Shown one piece after another: positions 39,345-50,788 of a stretch of DNA of 64,000 nucleotides. The position numbers were made by a program, and so were the translations under genes. The notes beneath the pieces are model-generated. The model saw nothing but the letters and a program-made list of their open reading frames with translations, had not been told where the DNA came from and did no database searches. The first letter of the stretch is position 1; every line of letters starts with the position of its first letter. Origin of the DNA: Donghicola mangrovi (GTDB taxonomy: Bacteria > Pseudomonadota > Alphaproteobacteria > Rhodobacterales > Rhodobacteraceae); NCBI RefSeq assembly GCF_013377535.1, contig NZ_JABCJE010000001.1, positions 248,001-312,000 on the forward strand, read 5' to 3'.

Positions 39345-39833
39345 TCAGATCTGATCGACCAGAGTCTCGCCTGCGGACAGTTCGCAAACGCCCGGGCTTT
39401 CCTCGAGGTTCAGCACGGTCACAACGCCGTTCTCTGCCACCAGCGAATAACGCTTCGAGCGGCCGATCAGGCCAGCGGGCGGCGCGGTAAAGTCCATCCC
39501 GATCGCTGCGGTCCAAGCACCATCGGCGTCACCCAGCATGGTCAAGCCAGCGTCAGCGGCGCCGGTGTCCTTGGCCCAAGCGGACATAACAAAGGGATCG
39601 TTGACCGAAACGCAGATCACTTCGTCCACGCCTTTGGCCTTCAGCGCATCCATCGAGCGGATAAAGCTGGGGACGTGCGCGGTGCTGCACACGCCGGTAT
39701 AGGCGCCCGGCAGGCCAAAAATCACAACCTTGCGGCCGTTCATTTTCTCGGCCAGATCAACGCCCTGCGGTCCGGCTTCTCCCATCACCAGCATGGTGGC
39801 TCCGGGCAGCGTATCCCCGATAGAAATAGTCAT
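39345..39833 (-). CDS. Peroxiredoxin (Prx5/glutaredoxin-linked type)
   Basis: A 162-residue thiol peroxidase that reduces H2O2 and organic peroxides in the cytoplasm. The peroxidatic Cys lies in PGAYTGVCSTAHVPSF, keeping the PxxxTxxC pattern although the common form is GAFTPTCS. Further family parts are EVICVSVNDPFVMSAWAKD and the late Cys in PGVCELS, a possible resolving residue. The gene has its own terminator and is divergent from the ferredoxin reductase gene. Confidence 0.93.
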   Translation of the reverse strand: MTISIGDTLPGATMLVMGEAGPQGVDLAEKMNGRKVVIFGLPGAYTGVCSTAHVPSFIRSMDALKAKGVDEVICVSVNDPFVMSAWAKDTGAADAGLTMLGDADGAWTAAIGMDFTAPPAGLIGRSKRYSLVAENGVVTVLNLEESPGVCELSAGETLVDQI

Positions 39834-39920
39834 GTGTTTTCCCTCTGACGAATTGCGTTCGCAGCTAGCCTGCGTTTATTCAGGTCCTGTGCAGGCCCAT
39901 AGAACTACATAGGAGCGCCC

Positions 39921-41132
39921 GTGGAAATGTCTCACATTGTTGTTATCGGTGCAGGTCAGGCCGCAGCGTCCTTAATTGCCGAACTGCGCAAGCGTGGTTT
40001 CGACGGCGCGATCACCCTCTTTGGCGAAGAGCCCGTGCCCCCCTATCAGCGCCCTCCCCTGTCCAAGGCCTATTTGCTGGGGGATATGCCGCTAGAGCGC
40101 CTCTTCCTGCGCCCCGAGCAATGGTATGCGGACAATGGCGTGACCCTGCGTCTGGGCCAGCGCGTGGATGCGATCGACGTGGCGGGCAAAACCGTCACCG
40201 CAGGGTCTGACGTGATTTCTTGGGACCAGTTGGTGCTGACCACCGGATCGTCCCCGCGCCACCTGCCCGCTGCGATTGGCGGCGATCTGGCTGGCGTTTA
40301 TGTGGTGCGCAACCTGTCCGACGTGGACGCCATGGCCCCCGAGGCCACCGCAGGCAAGCGCGTGCTGATCGTCGGCGGCGGCTATATCGGCCTCGAGGCT
40401 GCAGCGGTCTGCGCGAAACGCGAAATGCAGGTCACGCTGGTCGAGGCCGCCCCTCGCATTCTGGGCCGCGTTGCGGCCCCCGAAACCGCCGACTATTTCC
40501 GCGCCCTGCACCAGTCCCACGGCGTTGACCTGCGCGAAGGCATCGGCCTAGCCCGTCTGAACGGCACCGATGGCCGCGTCACCTCGGCCGAACTGGCGGA
40601 TGGCAGCACGCTTGAGGTCGATCTGGTCATCGTCGGTGTCGGCATCCACCCCACCACCGGATTGGCCGAGGCTGCAGGCATCACGCTGGACAACGGCATC
40701 GCCGTCGACGCCCAAGGCCGCACCAGCGCGCCCGACATCTGGGCTGCGGGCGATTGCACCAGCTTCCCCTACCGCGAGGCGCGCCTGCGTCTGGAAAGCG
40801 TCCCGAACGCCATTGATCAGGCCGAATGCGTGGCCCGCAACATGCTTGGCAGCAATGAGGCCTATGTGCCCAAACCTTGGTTCTGGTCTGACCAGTACGA
40901 CGTGAAACTCCAGATCGCGGGCCTGAACACCGGCTATGATCGGATCATCACGCGGGACAACGGCAACGGCTCGGTGTCCTTCTGGTACTACGCCGGGGAA
41001 ACCCTGCTGGCCGTGGACGCGATGAACGATCCCCGCGCCTTTATGGTTGCCAAACGCCTGATCGAGGCCGGCCGTAGCCCCGCCCCCGAGGCCGTCCAAG
41101 CCGCCACCGACATGAAGGACCTGCTGAAATGA
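39921..41132 (+). CDS. FAD-dependent ferredoxin/rubredoxin reductase family protein
   Basis: A 403-residue flavoprotein disulfide-type reductase that passes electrons from NAD(P)H to a ferredoxin. The FAD motif GAGQAAASL lies at the N-terminus, then YQRPPLSKAYLLG, the NADH motif LIVGGGYIGLEAAA (about 150), and the second FAD site IWAAGDCTSFP. The GTG start at 39921 has AGGAG 5 bases upstream; ATG 39927 is an alternative. It ends with a 4-base overlap with rsmD. The partner ferredoxin is not adjacent. Confidence 0.88.
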   Translation: MEMSHIVVIGAGQAAASLIAELRKRGFDGAITLFGEEPVPPYQRPPLSKAYLLGDMPLERLFLRPEQWYADNGVTLRLGQRVDAIDVAGKTVTAGSDVISWDQLVLTTGSSPRHLPAAIGGDLAGVYVVRNLSDVDAMAPEATAGKRVLIVGGGYIGLEAAAVCAKREMQVTLVEAAPRILGRVAAPETADYFRALHQSHGVDLREGIGLARLNGTDGRVTSAELADGSTLEVDLVIVGVGIHPTTGLAEAAGITLDNGIAVDAQGRTSAPDIWAAGDCTSFPYREARLRLESVPNAIDQAECVARNMLGSNEAYVPKPWFWSDQYDVKLQIAGLNTGYDRIITRDNGNGSVSFWYYAGETLLAVDAMNDPRAFMVAKRLIEAGRSPAPEAVQAATDMKDLLK

Positions 41133-41689
41133 GGATCATCGCCGGCCAATGGCGTGGCCTCAAGCTGGCCGAAGTGGGCGAAGGCGACGCCGCCGCCCAC
41201 CTGCGCCCCACCTCGGACCGCGTCCGCGAGAGCCTGTTCAACATCATCGGCAATCAGGGCGGCGTCTCCCCCATCGTGGACGCCCGCGTGCTGGATCTGT
41301 TCGCAGGTACCGGCGCCTTGGGCCTCGAGGCCCTGTCGCGCGGCGCCAAACATGTGACCTTTGTGGACGACGGCGTGAAATCCCGCGCCCTGATCCGCGA
41401 GAACATCGACAAATGCCGCGCCATCGGCGCCACCCGCCTGCTGCGCCGCGACGCCACCGATCTGGGCCAGAACGACGGCGCCCCGTTCGACGTCATCTTC
41501 CTTGACCCGCCCTATGGCAAATCGCTGGGGGAACAGGCGCTCACCTCAGCCCTGAACGGCGGCTGGATCGCCCCGAACGCCCTGATCATCTGGGAAGAGA
41601 ACAGCCCCCAACTCCCGCCAGCGGGCTATTTCCTGCGCGAACACCGGAAGTTCGGGGACACCCATATCACCTTCGCGGAACCGGCCTGA
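41129..41689 (+). CDS. rsmD: 16S rRNA (guanine(966)-N(2))-methyltransferase
   Basis: A 186-residue SAM-dependent methylase of 16S rRNA G966. The start MRIIAGQWRG, the SAM motif LDLFAGTGALGLEALSRGA and the catalytic DPPYGKS are all present. The start overlaps the upstream flavoprotein gene by 4 bases. It is convergent with map; a 3'-end motif and hairpin lie between them. Confidence 0.95.
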   Translation: MRIIAGQWRGLKLAEVGEGDAAAHLRPTSDRVRESLFNIIGNQGGVSPIVDARVLDLFAGTGALGLEALSRGAKHVTFVDDGVKSRALIRENIDKCRAIGATRLLRRDATDLGQNDGAPFDVIFLDPPYGKSLGEQALTSALNGGWIAPNALIIWEENSPQLPPAGYFLREHRKFGDTHITFAEPA

Positions 41690-41730
41690 CATAAGCTCCA
41701 AATAAAAAGGGGAAGGCACCGCGCCCTCCC

Positions 41731-41752
41731 CTTCATCTTGGCAAAAATACCC
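41731..41752 (+). repeat. 3'-end motif copy 5
   Basis: CTTCATCTTGGCAAAAATACCC, the cleanest copy, lies 41 bases after rsmD. It is directly preceded by the imperfect hairpin GGGGAAGGC-ACCGC-GCCCTCCCC (41709-41731). It separates convergent genes. Confidence 0.7.
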
Positions 41753-41781
41753 ACATTACGCCGCCAGCCAGCGGCGTGTCA

Positions 41782-42591
41782 TCACCACGTGGGGTGGAAC
41801 TTGCCCGCAGGGGACAGGGTGAAAATCTCGCAGCCGTCCGCCGTCACACCGATGGAATGCTCGAACTGCGCGCTCAGAGATTTGTCGCGGGTCACGGCGG
41901 TCCAGTCGTCGGCCAGAACCTTGGTTTCGGGGCGACCGAGGTTCACCATCGGCTCGATGGTAAAGAACATGCCCTCTTCCAGAACAGGACCGGTGCCCGG
42001 ACGGCCATAGTGCAGCACGTTCGGCGGCGCGTGGAACACAGTACCCAGACCATGGCCGCAGAAATCGCGGACCACAGACATACGCTGCGCCTCGACAAAG
42101 CTCTGGATGGCGTGGCCGATGTCGCCAAATGTGTTCCCCGGCTTGACCACCTCGATGCCGCGCATCAGCGCTTCGTGAGTGACGTCCAGCAGACGCTCGG
42201 CTTTGCGGTTCATCTTGCCCGCGACGTACATGCGGCTGGTGTCGCCGTACCAGCCATCCACGATCACCGTCACGTCGATGTTCAGAACGTCGCCGTCCTT
42301 CAGCTTCTTGTCGCCGGGGATGCCATGGCAGACCACGTGGTTCACACTGATACAGCTGGCGTGCTTGTACCCGCGATACCCGATCGTGGCCGAGATCGCC
42401 CCCGCCGCGTTCACTTTGTCTTCGATGATGCGGTCGATTTCACCGGTGGTCTGTCCGACAAACACGTGCTCGGCGATTTCGTCCAGAATTTGCGCAGCCA
42501 GACGGCCCGCCGCATGCATCCCCGCAAAATCGGCTGCCTCGTGAATACGGATTCCGTCTTTGGTCATCCGCCCATGGTGTTGCTTTTCCAA
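41782..42591 (-). CDS. map: Type I methionyl aminopeptidase
   Basis: A 269-residue M24 metallopeptidase that removes N-terminal Met from new proteins. Metal ligands are visible: the Asp pair in NIDVTVIVDGWYGDTSRM, His in GHGLGTVFH, Glu in GMFFTIEPMV and Glu in AQFEHSIGV. The TTG start at 42589-42591 is chosen because AAGGAG precedes it by 6 bases; ATG 42567 is a possible alternative. The longer open frame to 42669 has no support. It follows sfsA on the same strand. Confidence 0.94.
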   Translation of the reverse strand: MEKQHHGRMTKDGIRIHEAADFAGMHAAGRLAAQILDEIAEHVFVGQTTGEIDRIIEDKVNAAGAISATIGYRGYKHASCISVNHVVCHGIPGDKKLKDGDVLNIDVTVIVDGWYGDTSRMYVAGKMNRKAERLLDVTHEALMRGIEVVKPGNTFGDIGHAIQSFVEAQRMSVVRDFCGHGLGTVFHAPPNVLHYGRPGTGPVLEEGMFFTIEPMVNLGRPETKVLADDWTAVTRDKSLSAQFEHSIGVTADGCEIFTLSPAGKFHPTW

Positions 42592-42669
42592 CGGGCTCTC
42601 CTTTGTCGTCGCTGAGCCATATCTAAGTAGGTTTACGGCCATTTGCCAGAATGCACGCACCATTGGCAA

Positions 42670-43389
42670 TCATATCGCCTGAGGGGAAGGGGCTACCGGC
42701 ATCTGATGGCCGAAAAACACGCCGTCCACAGTGATATCCGTACCATAGCAGATCGCCTCGACGCCAGCGGCACGGGCCGCGTCAAATGCGCGGGCATAGG
42801 CAGGGTCCAGATGCGCGGCCAGCCGGAACTGCTTGCAATCGGTCCTCTGGACCAGAAACAGCATCACCGCGCGGTGCCCCAGCGCCACCATCTCGGTCAG
42901 TTCGGCCAAGTGTTTGGCCCCGCGGGCGGTCACGCAATCGGGGAACTCGGCCCAGTCGCCATCCCGCAGGGTCACGCTTTTGACCTCGACATAGGCGTCG
43001 GGCAGGCCATCGCCGGTCAGCAGGAAATCGACCCGACTGCCGTTGCCGTATTTCACCTCTGGCCGGATATTGGCGTATTGCGCCAGTTCGGGGACCAGCC
43101 CCGTCCGCAGCCCCTCGGCCACAACGCGGTTCGGGATCGAGGTGTCGATCCCCGCCATATGCCCGCCCTCTAATTCAACCAGCCGCCAGCCGTAGTTCAG
43201 CTTCTTCTTGGGGTCGTCGTTCGGCTCCAGCCAGCAACGCATACCGGCGTCCTTCAGACCCAGCATCGCGCCGGGGTTCGGGCAATGGGCGCGCACCTCC
43301 TGTCCCGTCTCCTCGAGGATCATGTCCGAGAGGAACCGGTTATAGCGCCGGATCAGGCGCGCAGGGATCAGGGGCGTTGTGAATTCCAT
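42670..43389 (-). CDS. sfsA: DNA/RNA nuclease SfsA
   Basis: A 239-residue SfsA family protein; the family was linked to sugar fermentation control and is now described as having nuclease activity. The N-terminal RLIRRYNRFLSDMI and HCPNPGAMLGL and the nuclease-like core (VDFLLTG, then YVEVKSVTL) are typical. The start is ATG 43389; the open frame extends far upstream (to 44262) only as antisense of the CinA-like gene. A TTGCCA-TGGCAA repeat (42644-42669) separates it from map. Confidence 0.92.
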   Translation of the reverse strand: MEFTTPLIPARLIRRYNRFLSDMILEETGQEVRAHCPNPGAMLGLKDAGMRCWLEPNDDPKKKLNYGWRLVELEGGHMAGIDTSIPNRVVAEGLRTGLVPELAQYANIRPEVKYGNGSRVDFLLTGDGLPDAYVEVKSVTLRDGDWAEFPDCVTARGAKHLAELTEMVALGHRAVMLFLVQRTDCKQFRLAAHLDPAYARAFDAARAAGVEAICYGTDITVDGVFFGHQMPVAPSPQAI

Positions 43390-43503
43390 AGCACCGGATG
43401 TACGGCCATCGGCCAAGTTTGGCAAATCCGTCCTGCGGCTATGGAAATGCCCCCTGTGCTGCCCTAGCATCTGCCCCGAAACACCCCAGACCGGAGCGCC
43501 CCC

Positions 43504-44226
43504 ATGCCCAACCCCACCGCAGCCATGCTCGTGATCGGAGACGAAATTCTGTCGGGCCGCACGCGCGATTCCAACATGCATTATCTGGCGGGCGAACTGA
43601 CCAAAATCGGGATCGACCTGAAAGAGGCCCGCGTGGTCAGCGATGACCGTGACGCCATTGTCGCGGCGGTTCAGGCGCTGTCGGCGGGTTATGACCATGT
43701 GTTTACCTCGGGCGGGATCGGGCCGACCCACGACGACATCACCGCAGACTGCATCGCCGCCGCCTTTGGCAAGCATATCGACGTGCGCGATGATGCGCGG
43801 GCGCTGCTGCAAGCCCATTACGACGCCCGCGGCCAAGAGCTGAACGCCGCCCGTCTGCGCATGGCCCGCATCCCCGATGATGCCACCCTGATCGACAATC
43901 CGGTCAGCACCGCGCCCGGCTTCACGCTGGAGAACGTGAACGTCATGGCGGGCGTACCCAGTGTGTTCCAAGCAATGGTGGCCAGCGTCCTGCCCCATCT
44001 GACCGGCGGCGCGCCCCTCTTGTCCCAAACTCTGTGCCTGATGCGCGGCGAAGGCGACATTGCCAGCCCCTTGGCGGCATTGGCGGCGGATTTCCCCGAG
44101 CTGTCCATCGGCTCCTACCCGTTCCAGCGGGACGGGGTGTACGGCACCAACATCGTGATGCGCGGCACCGATGGCGCGATGATCGACGCCGCGATGACCC
44201 GCCTTGCCGCCGAGGTCGCCGCCTGA
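43504..44226 (+). CDS. CinA/MoaB-like molybdopterin-binding domain protein
   Basis: A 240-residue single-domain protein with the MoaB/Mog fold found at the N-terminus of CinA. The motif TSGGIGPTHDDITAD and the start AMLVIGDEILSGRTRDSN are typical. It lacks the C-terminal nicotinamide-nucleotide amidase domain of full-length CinA. ATG 43504 is the natural start, and the stop shares a base with the following GNAT start, so they are coupled. Confidence 0.9.
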   Translation: MPNPTAAMLVIGDEILSGRTRDSNMHYLAGELTKIGIDLKEARVVSDDRDAIVAAVQALSAGYDHVFTSGGIGPTHDDITADCIAAAFGKHIDVRDDARALLQAHYDARGQELNAARLRMARIPDDATLIDNPVSTAPGFTLENVNVMAGVPSVFQAMVASVLPHLTGGAPLLSQTLCLMRGEGDIASPLAALAADFPELSIGSYPFQRDGVYGTNIVMRGTDGAMIDAAMTRLAAEVAA

Positions 44227-44942
44227 TGGACAACCGCTATTTCGACGTGGTGGACGCCACATGGCCGCCCTATGCGATCACCCACGCCGGTCCTTGGCTG
44301 ATCCGCGAGGGGCGCGGCGGCGGAAAACGGGTCAGTGCGGCCTCGGCCACCGGCCCCGTTACCGAAACCGACATTCCGCAGGCGCTGGACGCGATGAGGG
44401 CCATCGGCCAAGGGCAGCTGTTCATGCTGCGCCCCGATGACACCGCGCTGGACCAGATGCTGGAAACCCAAGGCTACGAGGTCATCGACCCCGTCCACGT
44501 CTACTCCGGCGATCCGGCGGTGATCGGCGCGGGCGAGATCCCTCGCGTGACCACCTTTGAATCCGAGACCCCTCTGGCGATTATGCAGGAAATCTGGGCC
44601 GAGGGTGGCATCGGGCCTGATCGCTTGGCCGTGATGGCGCGGGCGCAGGGGCCGAAAACCTATTTGTTGGGGCGCACGAATGACCGCGCCGCAGGTGTGG
44701 CCTATGTCGCGATGCATGACGGCGTCGCCATGCTGCACGCGCTGGAGGTGCTGGAGAAATTCCACGGCAACGGTCTGGGCCGCCACCTGATGCGCGCCGC
44801 CGGACGCTGGGCCGCCGCACAGGGCGCGCGCGAACTGACGCTATTGGTCACACGCAGGAATGTGCCTGCCAATGCGCTCTACTCTTCCTTGGGGATGCAG
44901 GTTGTGGGAGACTACCACTACCGCATAAAGGACAGCGCATGA
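44226..44942 (+). CDS. GNAT family N-acetyltransferase
   Basis: A 238-residue acetyltransferase-like protein. The acetyl-CoA motif is EKFHGNGLGRHLMRAAGRWA near residue 180, with NVPANALYSSLGMQVVGDYHYR at the end. The first ~100 residues resemble no fixed family and may form another GNAT-like half. ATG 44226 overlaps the preceding stop by one base (the earlier open frame is a shadow). The substrate is unknown. The end overlaps the AhpD-like gene by 4 bases. Confidence 0.88.
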   Translation: MDNRYFDVVDATWPPYAITHAGPWLIREGRGGGKRVSAASATGPVTETDIPQALDAMRAIGQGQLFMLRPDDTALDQMLETQGYEVIDPVHVYSGDPAVIGAGEIPRVTTFESETPLAIMQEIWAEGGIGPDRLAVMARAQGPKTYLLGRTNDRAAGVAYVAMHDGVAMLHALEVLEKFHGNGLGRHLMRAAGRWAAAQGARELTLLVTRRNVPANALYSSLGMQVVGDYHYRIKDSA

Positions 44943-45508
44943 CCACAGACCAGCCGACCGCCCTGAACCTGCCGCCCGTCGATCCTCTGCCGCCCGAAAC
45001 GCAGAAATACTTCGACATTTGCATGGAAAAGCTGGGGATGGTGCCGAATGTCCTGCGGGCTTATGCGTTTGACATCAACAAGTTGAACGCGTTCACCGCG
45101 ATGTACAACGACATGATGCTGGCTGACAGCGGCCTGACCAAGCTGGAGCGCGAGATGATCGCGGTGGCCGTGTCCTCGCAGAACAAATGCTTCTACTGTC
45201 TGGTGGCCCACGGGGCTGCTGTGCGCCAACTTTCGGGCGATCCGGCCTTGGGCGAGGCGCTGGTCATGAACTACCGCGTCGCCCCGATCACCGCGAAACA
45301 GCGGGCGATGCTGGACTTCGCCGTCCAGATGACCGTGGCCAGCAGCACCATTCAGGAAAGCGACCGTCAGGCCCTGCGCGATCATGGCTTCTCAGATCGG
45401 GACATCTGGGACATCGCCTCGGTCGCGTCGTTCTATAACATGACGAACCGCATGGCCTCGGCTGTGGATATGCGGCCCAACCCCGAATACCATTCTCTGG
45501 CGCGATGA
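44939..45508 (+). CDS. AhpD-like peroxidase-related protein
   Basis: A 189-residue carboxymuconolactone-decarboxylase-fold protein of the peroxidase-related group. The redox site is CFYCLVAHG, a CxxC plus His as in AhpD. FYNMTNRMASAVDMRPNPEY at the end is family-typical. It is coupled by 4-base overlaps to the GNAT gene before and the OmpA gene after, giving a run of four linked genes from 43504. Confidence 0.92.
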   Translation: MTTDQPTALNLPPVDPLPPETQKYFDICMEKLGMVPNVLRAYAFDINKLNAFTAMYNDMMLADSGLTKLEREMIAVAVSSQNKCFYCLVAHGAAVRQLSGDPALGEALVMNYRVAPITAKQRAMLDFAVQMTVASSTIQESDRQALRDHGFSDRDIWDIASVASFYNMTNRMASAVDMRPNPEYHSLAR

Positions 45509-46425
45509 TCCGATCCTGTCTTTCCGGTGTGGCCGCCCTGCTGATCGCAGGGCCGGTGTTTGCCCTTGATCTGGCGGTGCCTGCGGGCGCCGCTCTGGTC
45601 TATTCCGAAGAGCCGTCTGCCGACAGCTACGAGATGCCCACGGGCCCCTATGCGAACGGCACCCTTCCCACCCGCACCGTCGAGGGGCAAGTGTCCGTGC
45701 AGGTCTGGCAGGTCCAGAACCCCGAGCTGACCAGCAGGTCTCTGCTCGATATGCTCAAGGCGCAGGTCGCCCTGCAAGGGTTCGACACCGTGTTTTCCTG
45801 CACCACGCTGGATTGCGGCGGGTTTGACTTCCGGTTCGGCACCCGCGTGGCCCCCGGCCCCGAGATGTACGTGAACCTGCGCGACTTCCGCTTTGTCTCG
45901 ACCGAGAATGATCAGGGGGAGGCCCTGAGTCTCTTGGTCAGTCGCCGCGATAATCTGGGGTTCGTACAGCTGATTTTGGTAACGCCGGACGGCCAAGCCC
46001 CCGCAGTCACACAATCCAAGGCCCCTGCCCCCGCCGCCGTCAGCTATGCCACGCCTGTGCTGCAACAGCTGGTTGGCACCGGCCACGCAGTCCTGAGCGA
46101 TGTGGTCTTTGAAACGGGGAAAACCAGCCTGTCGGGGTCAGAGCACGCCAGCCTAGAGGCTTTGGCAGGGTATCTTCAGCAGAACCCGTCCCGCAGGATC
46201 GTTCTGGTGGGCCATACGGACGCAACAGGCAGTCTGGACGGCAACATCACGGTCTCGCGCAGCCGCGCCCAATCGGTGCGCGATGCGCTGGTCCGTGGCC
46301 TTGGGGTGCCCGCTGCGCAGGTCGATGCTCAGGGCGCAGGCTATTTGTCCCCGATTGCCACCAACGACACCGAGGACGGACGCACCGCCAACCGGCGCGT
46401 CGAGGCTGTATTGCTACCCGAATAG
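45505..46425 (+). CDS. OmpA family outer-membrane/periplasmic protein
   Basis: A 306-residue protein with a signal peptide (MIRSCLSGVAALLIAGPVFA). The N-terminal ~170 residues are a domain I do not recognise, with two Cys (FSCTTLDCGG). The C-terminal OmpA peptidoglycan-binding domain covers about 190-306 (DVVFETGKTSLS; LVGHTDATGSLDGNITVSRSRA; ANRRVEAVLL). It overlaps the AhpD-like gene by 4 bases. A role in anchoring the envelope to peptidoglycan is the family expectation. Confidence 0.9.
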   Translation: MIRSCLSGVAALLIAGPVFALDLAVPAGAALVYSEEPSADSYEMPTGPYANGTLPTRTVEGQVSVQVWQVQNPELTSRSLLDMLKAQVALQGFDTVFSCTTLDCGGFDFRFGTRVAPGPEMYVNLRDFRFVSTENDQGEALSLLVSRRDNLGFVQLILVTPDGQAPAVTQSKAPAPAAVSYATPVLQQLVGTGHAVLSDVVFETGKTSLSGSEHASLEALAGYLQQNPSRRIVLVGHTDATGSLDGNITVSRSRAQSVRDALVRGLGVPAAQVDAQGAGYLSPIATNDTEDGRTANRRVEAVLLPE

Positions 46426-46427
46426 GG

Positions 46428-47333
46428 TTACCAGGCGTCGGGGCCTTTTTCGGTGAACGCGTCGACGAGGAAGTCGATGAACGCGCGCACCTTGGGCTGC
46501 GGAAAGCGGCCCGGGGGGTACACAGCGTAGATGCCCTGCGTTTCCATCGGCAGATCGGGGATCACATCCACGACCAAGCCCTGCTTCATCGCGTCCGCGT
46601 ACAGGAACGACGGCAGATACGCGATGCCAAGGCCCGAGATCGCCGCGTTCAGCAGCGACTGGCCGTCATTGACGCTGAGCCATCCAGCAGTGCGGATCTG
46701 GCGCTTTTCACCCGAGGGGGCGGTCACCTTCCACACGCTGCCGTTCGCTTGGTTCGAATAGTGCAGCAGCTTGTGCTCGTTCAGATCGTCCAGACGCTTG
46801 GGGCGGCCGTATTTCTCGATATAGGCAGGCGAGCAGATCATGCGGATCGTGGTGTCGGTCAGCTTGCGCGCCCGCAAAGAGCTGTCTTCCAGCTCGCCAA
46901 TGCGGACGGCCAGATCGAACCCTTCGGAGATCAGCTCGACGTAGCGGTTGTTCAGCACCATGTTGACGCTGATGTCCGGATAGGTCGCCAAGAAGTCCCC
47001 GATGACGGGGCTCAGGTGGTTCACGCCAAAGTCGGTCGCCACCGAAATTCGCAATTGGCCGGACGGCGCAGCCTGCATCGAAGTGACCAGAGCATCGGCC
47101 TCTCCGGCGTCAGTTAGCACGCGGCGGGCGCGGTCATAATACGCCAAACCGATCTCGGTCGGGCTCACGCGTCTAGTTGTACGGTTCAACAATCTAGCGC
47201 CCAGTCGGGCCTCCAGAGAAGACACGTGTTTCGAGACCGCCGACTTGGAAATCCCCATTTTCTTTGCCGCATCCGTAAAGCCGCCTTGATCGACAACTGT
47301 TGCGAAAGCTTCCATTTCAGTGAGCCGATCCAT
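46428..47333 (-). CDS. LysR family transcriptional regulator
   Basis: A 301-residue LysR protein of the CrgA/DmlR-like subgroup. The HTH is seen in MEAFATVVDQGGFTDAAKKMGISKSAVSKHVSSLEARLG, here only quoted in part as GFTDAAKKMGISKSAVSKH. The effector domain starts near residue 90. ATG 47333 follows GGGGGAT; the open frame reaches 47495 without support. The neighbouring fadH gene lies upstream on the same strand, so its target is uncertain. It is convergent with the OmpA gene, 2 bases apart. Confidence 0.88.
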   Translation of the reverse strand: MDRLTEMEAFATVVDQGGFTDAAKKMGISKSAVSKHVSSLEARLGARLLNRTTRRVSPTEIGLAYYDRARRVLTDAGEADALVTSMQAAPSGQLRISVATDFGVNHLSPVIGDFLATYPDISVNMVLNNRYVELISEGFDLAVRIGELEDSSLRARKLTDTTIRMICSPAYIEKYGRPKRLDDLNEHKLLHYSNQANGSVWKVTAPSGEKRQIRTAGWLSVNDGQSLLNAAISGLGIAYLPSFLYADAMKQGLVVDVIPDLPMETQGIYAVYPPGRFPQPKVRAFIDFLVDAFTEKGPDAW

Positions 47334-47508
47334 GCAGATCCCCCGGTGCATTCTGTCCTGCCCTTTACCTGCCGCGCAAATGGGGCAGCACTGTGTCCAA
47401 GGGCGGACAATTGCGGGGAATGATAGGGATCGTTCGCCAAAGGGAAACAACAATTCTGTATGATTACCCCCTCCTAACGGCCCTATCTTTTGCATTAATC
47501 AAACACGT

Positions 47509-49596
<2,088 letters not shown>

Positions 49597-49612
49597 TCAC
49601 GGGGTGGGCGGC

Positions 49613-49999
49613 TTACCCGCGGTCAGCGCCCGTTTCAACGCAGTGGCGGCGGAAGGCACGCTTCAAAAGGTCCAGCTCGGCCCGCAGCAGATCCATCTCG
49701 ATGCGGATGTCCTGTGCCAGCGCCTGCCCCGCGATCAGGGAAAAGCTGTTCACCTCCTCGTGGGTCGAGGCATCGATGATCAGATAGGTCTGCACCCCGT
49801 CCGAGATCGTCTCGAGCGGGATCGGCACACGCAGCACCCAGCCCCCTTCCATGTCGCCGACGGTCACACCGCTGATCGCCTGCCCCTGATGGGTCACGGC
49901 CACCGCAGGGGTTTCGCCGTTGCGGCCACCGCCACGGGTGATGACGCCTTCCCAGACACCTTCGATGATGCGGGTCTTGGTGATGTTCAAATCGCTCAT
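49613..49999 (-). CDS. Uncharacterised 128-residue protein
   Basis: I do not recognise a named family. The protein is beta-rich in its first 90 residues (VWEGVITRGGGRNGETPAVAV; GGWVLRVPIPLETISDGV) and ends with a helix (LLRAELDLLKRAFRRH), so a small beta-sandwich plus helix is likely. There is no signal peptide. ATG 49999 has AAGGA upstream. It follows the DUF6478-like gene by 15 bases on the same strand, suggesting a two-gene unit. Confidence 0.75.
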   Translation of the reverse strand: MSDLNITKTRIIEGVWEGVITRGGGRNGETPAVAVTHQGQAISGVTVGDMEGGWVLRVPIPLETISDGVQTYLIIDASTHEEVNSFSLIAGQALAQDIRIEMDLLRAELDLLKRAFRRHCVETGADRG

Positions 50000-50014
50000 C
50001 CAAAGGTCCTTTCG

Positions 50015-50788
50015 TTAAATGTCTGCGCGGGGCAAGCGGCAGAAGGTCAGGTCGCGGATCGTGACCTCGTTCATCTGGGCCCCTTCGAAAATCAGGTCGA
50101 CCCACGCGGACTCGAGCCGGTTTTCTGCGATCTGGGTATATCCAAGGTCGAACTCGACCATCATCTCGCCGCCATGTTGCAGGGGCACCTCGCGGACGAT
50201 CTGCTCGGTGTTGGGGCCGTGCTTGATGTTCAGGCGGGCAAAGATTTCCAGCGGCTTCTCGATCTCGATCTGGGTGTCCATACGGATCAGGTGCTTGCGG
50301 CGCAGGCCGCGCAAGGCCTCGGGCGGCAGATCAACAGCGATGGACAGGAAGCTGCCGTCAAAGCGGAACACGTCCATGCGCACACCAAAGGGGGCCAAGT
50401 CGGCCTCTCGGGTATTGCGGAGCTGGCGCAGGGTCAGCTCGGACACCGAGCAGTCGTGGAACACCGTCGAGCCGGGCGCGAATTCGGTCTTGCTGGGAAC
50501 CGAGGCCATGCCCTTGTGCGCGACGGGTTCACGCCACAAGGGCGGACGCCAGCCCCAATCGGAATCCCGCGGCTGGCGAAAGGTATCGGACCCGATCGCA
50601 GGCAGCGCCAGACGGTTATCGGCCACCGCAATGACCCGATCCAGATGGTGACGCAGCAGTTTGGCGCGGTTGTTCTGCACGCGCAGGCGGCTCAGATCGG
50701 TGATGTCAGCACGCTCTGCCAGTGCGGCCCAACGCTTGACCAACCGTCGAAACAAGAAGGCGTTTACCAGCCGTCTGAACTTGCTCAT
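50015..50788 (-). CDS. Uncharacterised protein, DUF6478-like
   Basis: A 257-residue protein that I believe belongs to the Rhodobacterales family DUF6478, though this could not be checked. It begins with a basic helical stretch (FRRLVNAFLFRRLVKRWAAL) and then has a beta-rich body (DVFRFDGSFLSIAVDLPPEAL; IFARLNIKHGPNTEQIV; MMVEFDLGYTQI). No catalytic motif is seen. ATG 50788 follows AAGGGA; an earlier in-frame start lies at 50821. It is followed closely by the 128-residue gene. Confidence 0.75.
   Translation of the reverse strand: MSKFRRLVNAFLFRRLVKRWAALAERADITDLSRLRVQNNRAKLLRHHLDRVIAVADNRLALPAIGSDTFRQPRDSDWGWRPPLWREPVAHKGMASVPSKTEFAPGSTVFHDCSVSELTLRQLRNTREADLAPFGVRMDVFRFDGSFLSIAVDLPPEALRGLRRKHLIRMDTQIEIEKPLEIFARLNIKHGPNTEQIVREVPLQHGGEMMVEFDLGYTQIAENRLESAWVDLIFEGAQMNEVTIRDLTFCRLPRADI

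Noticed and set aside
43390-44262. Long N-terminal extension of sfsA
   Set aside because: This stretch is antisense to the CinA-like gene; real SfsA begins at 43389.
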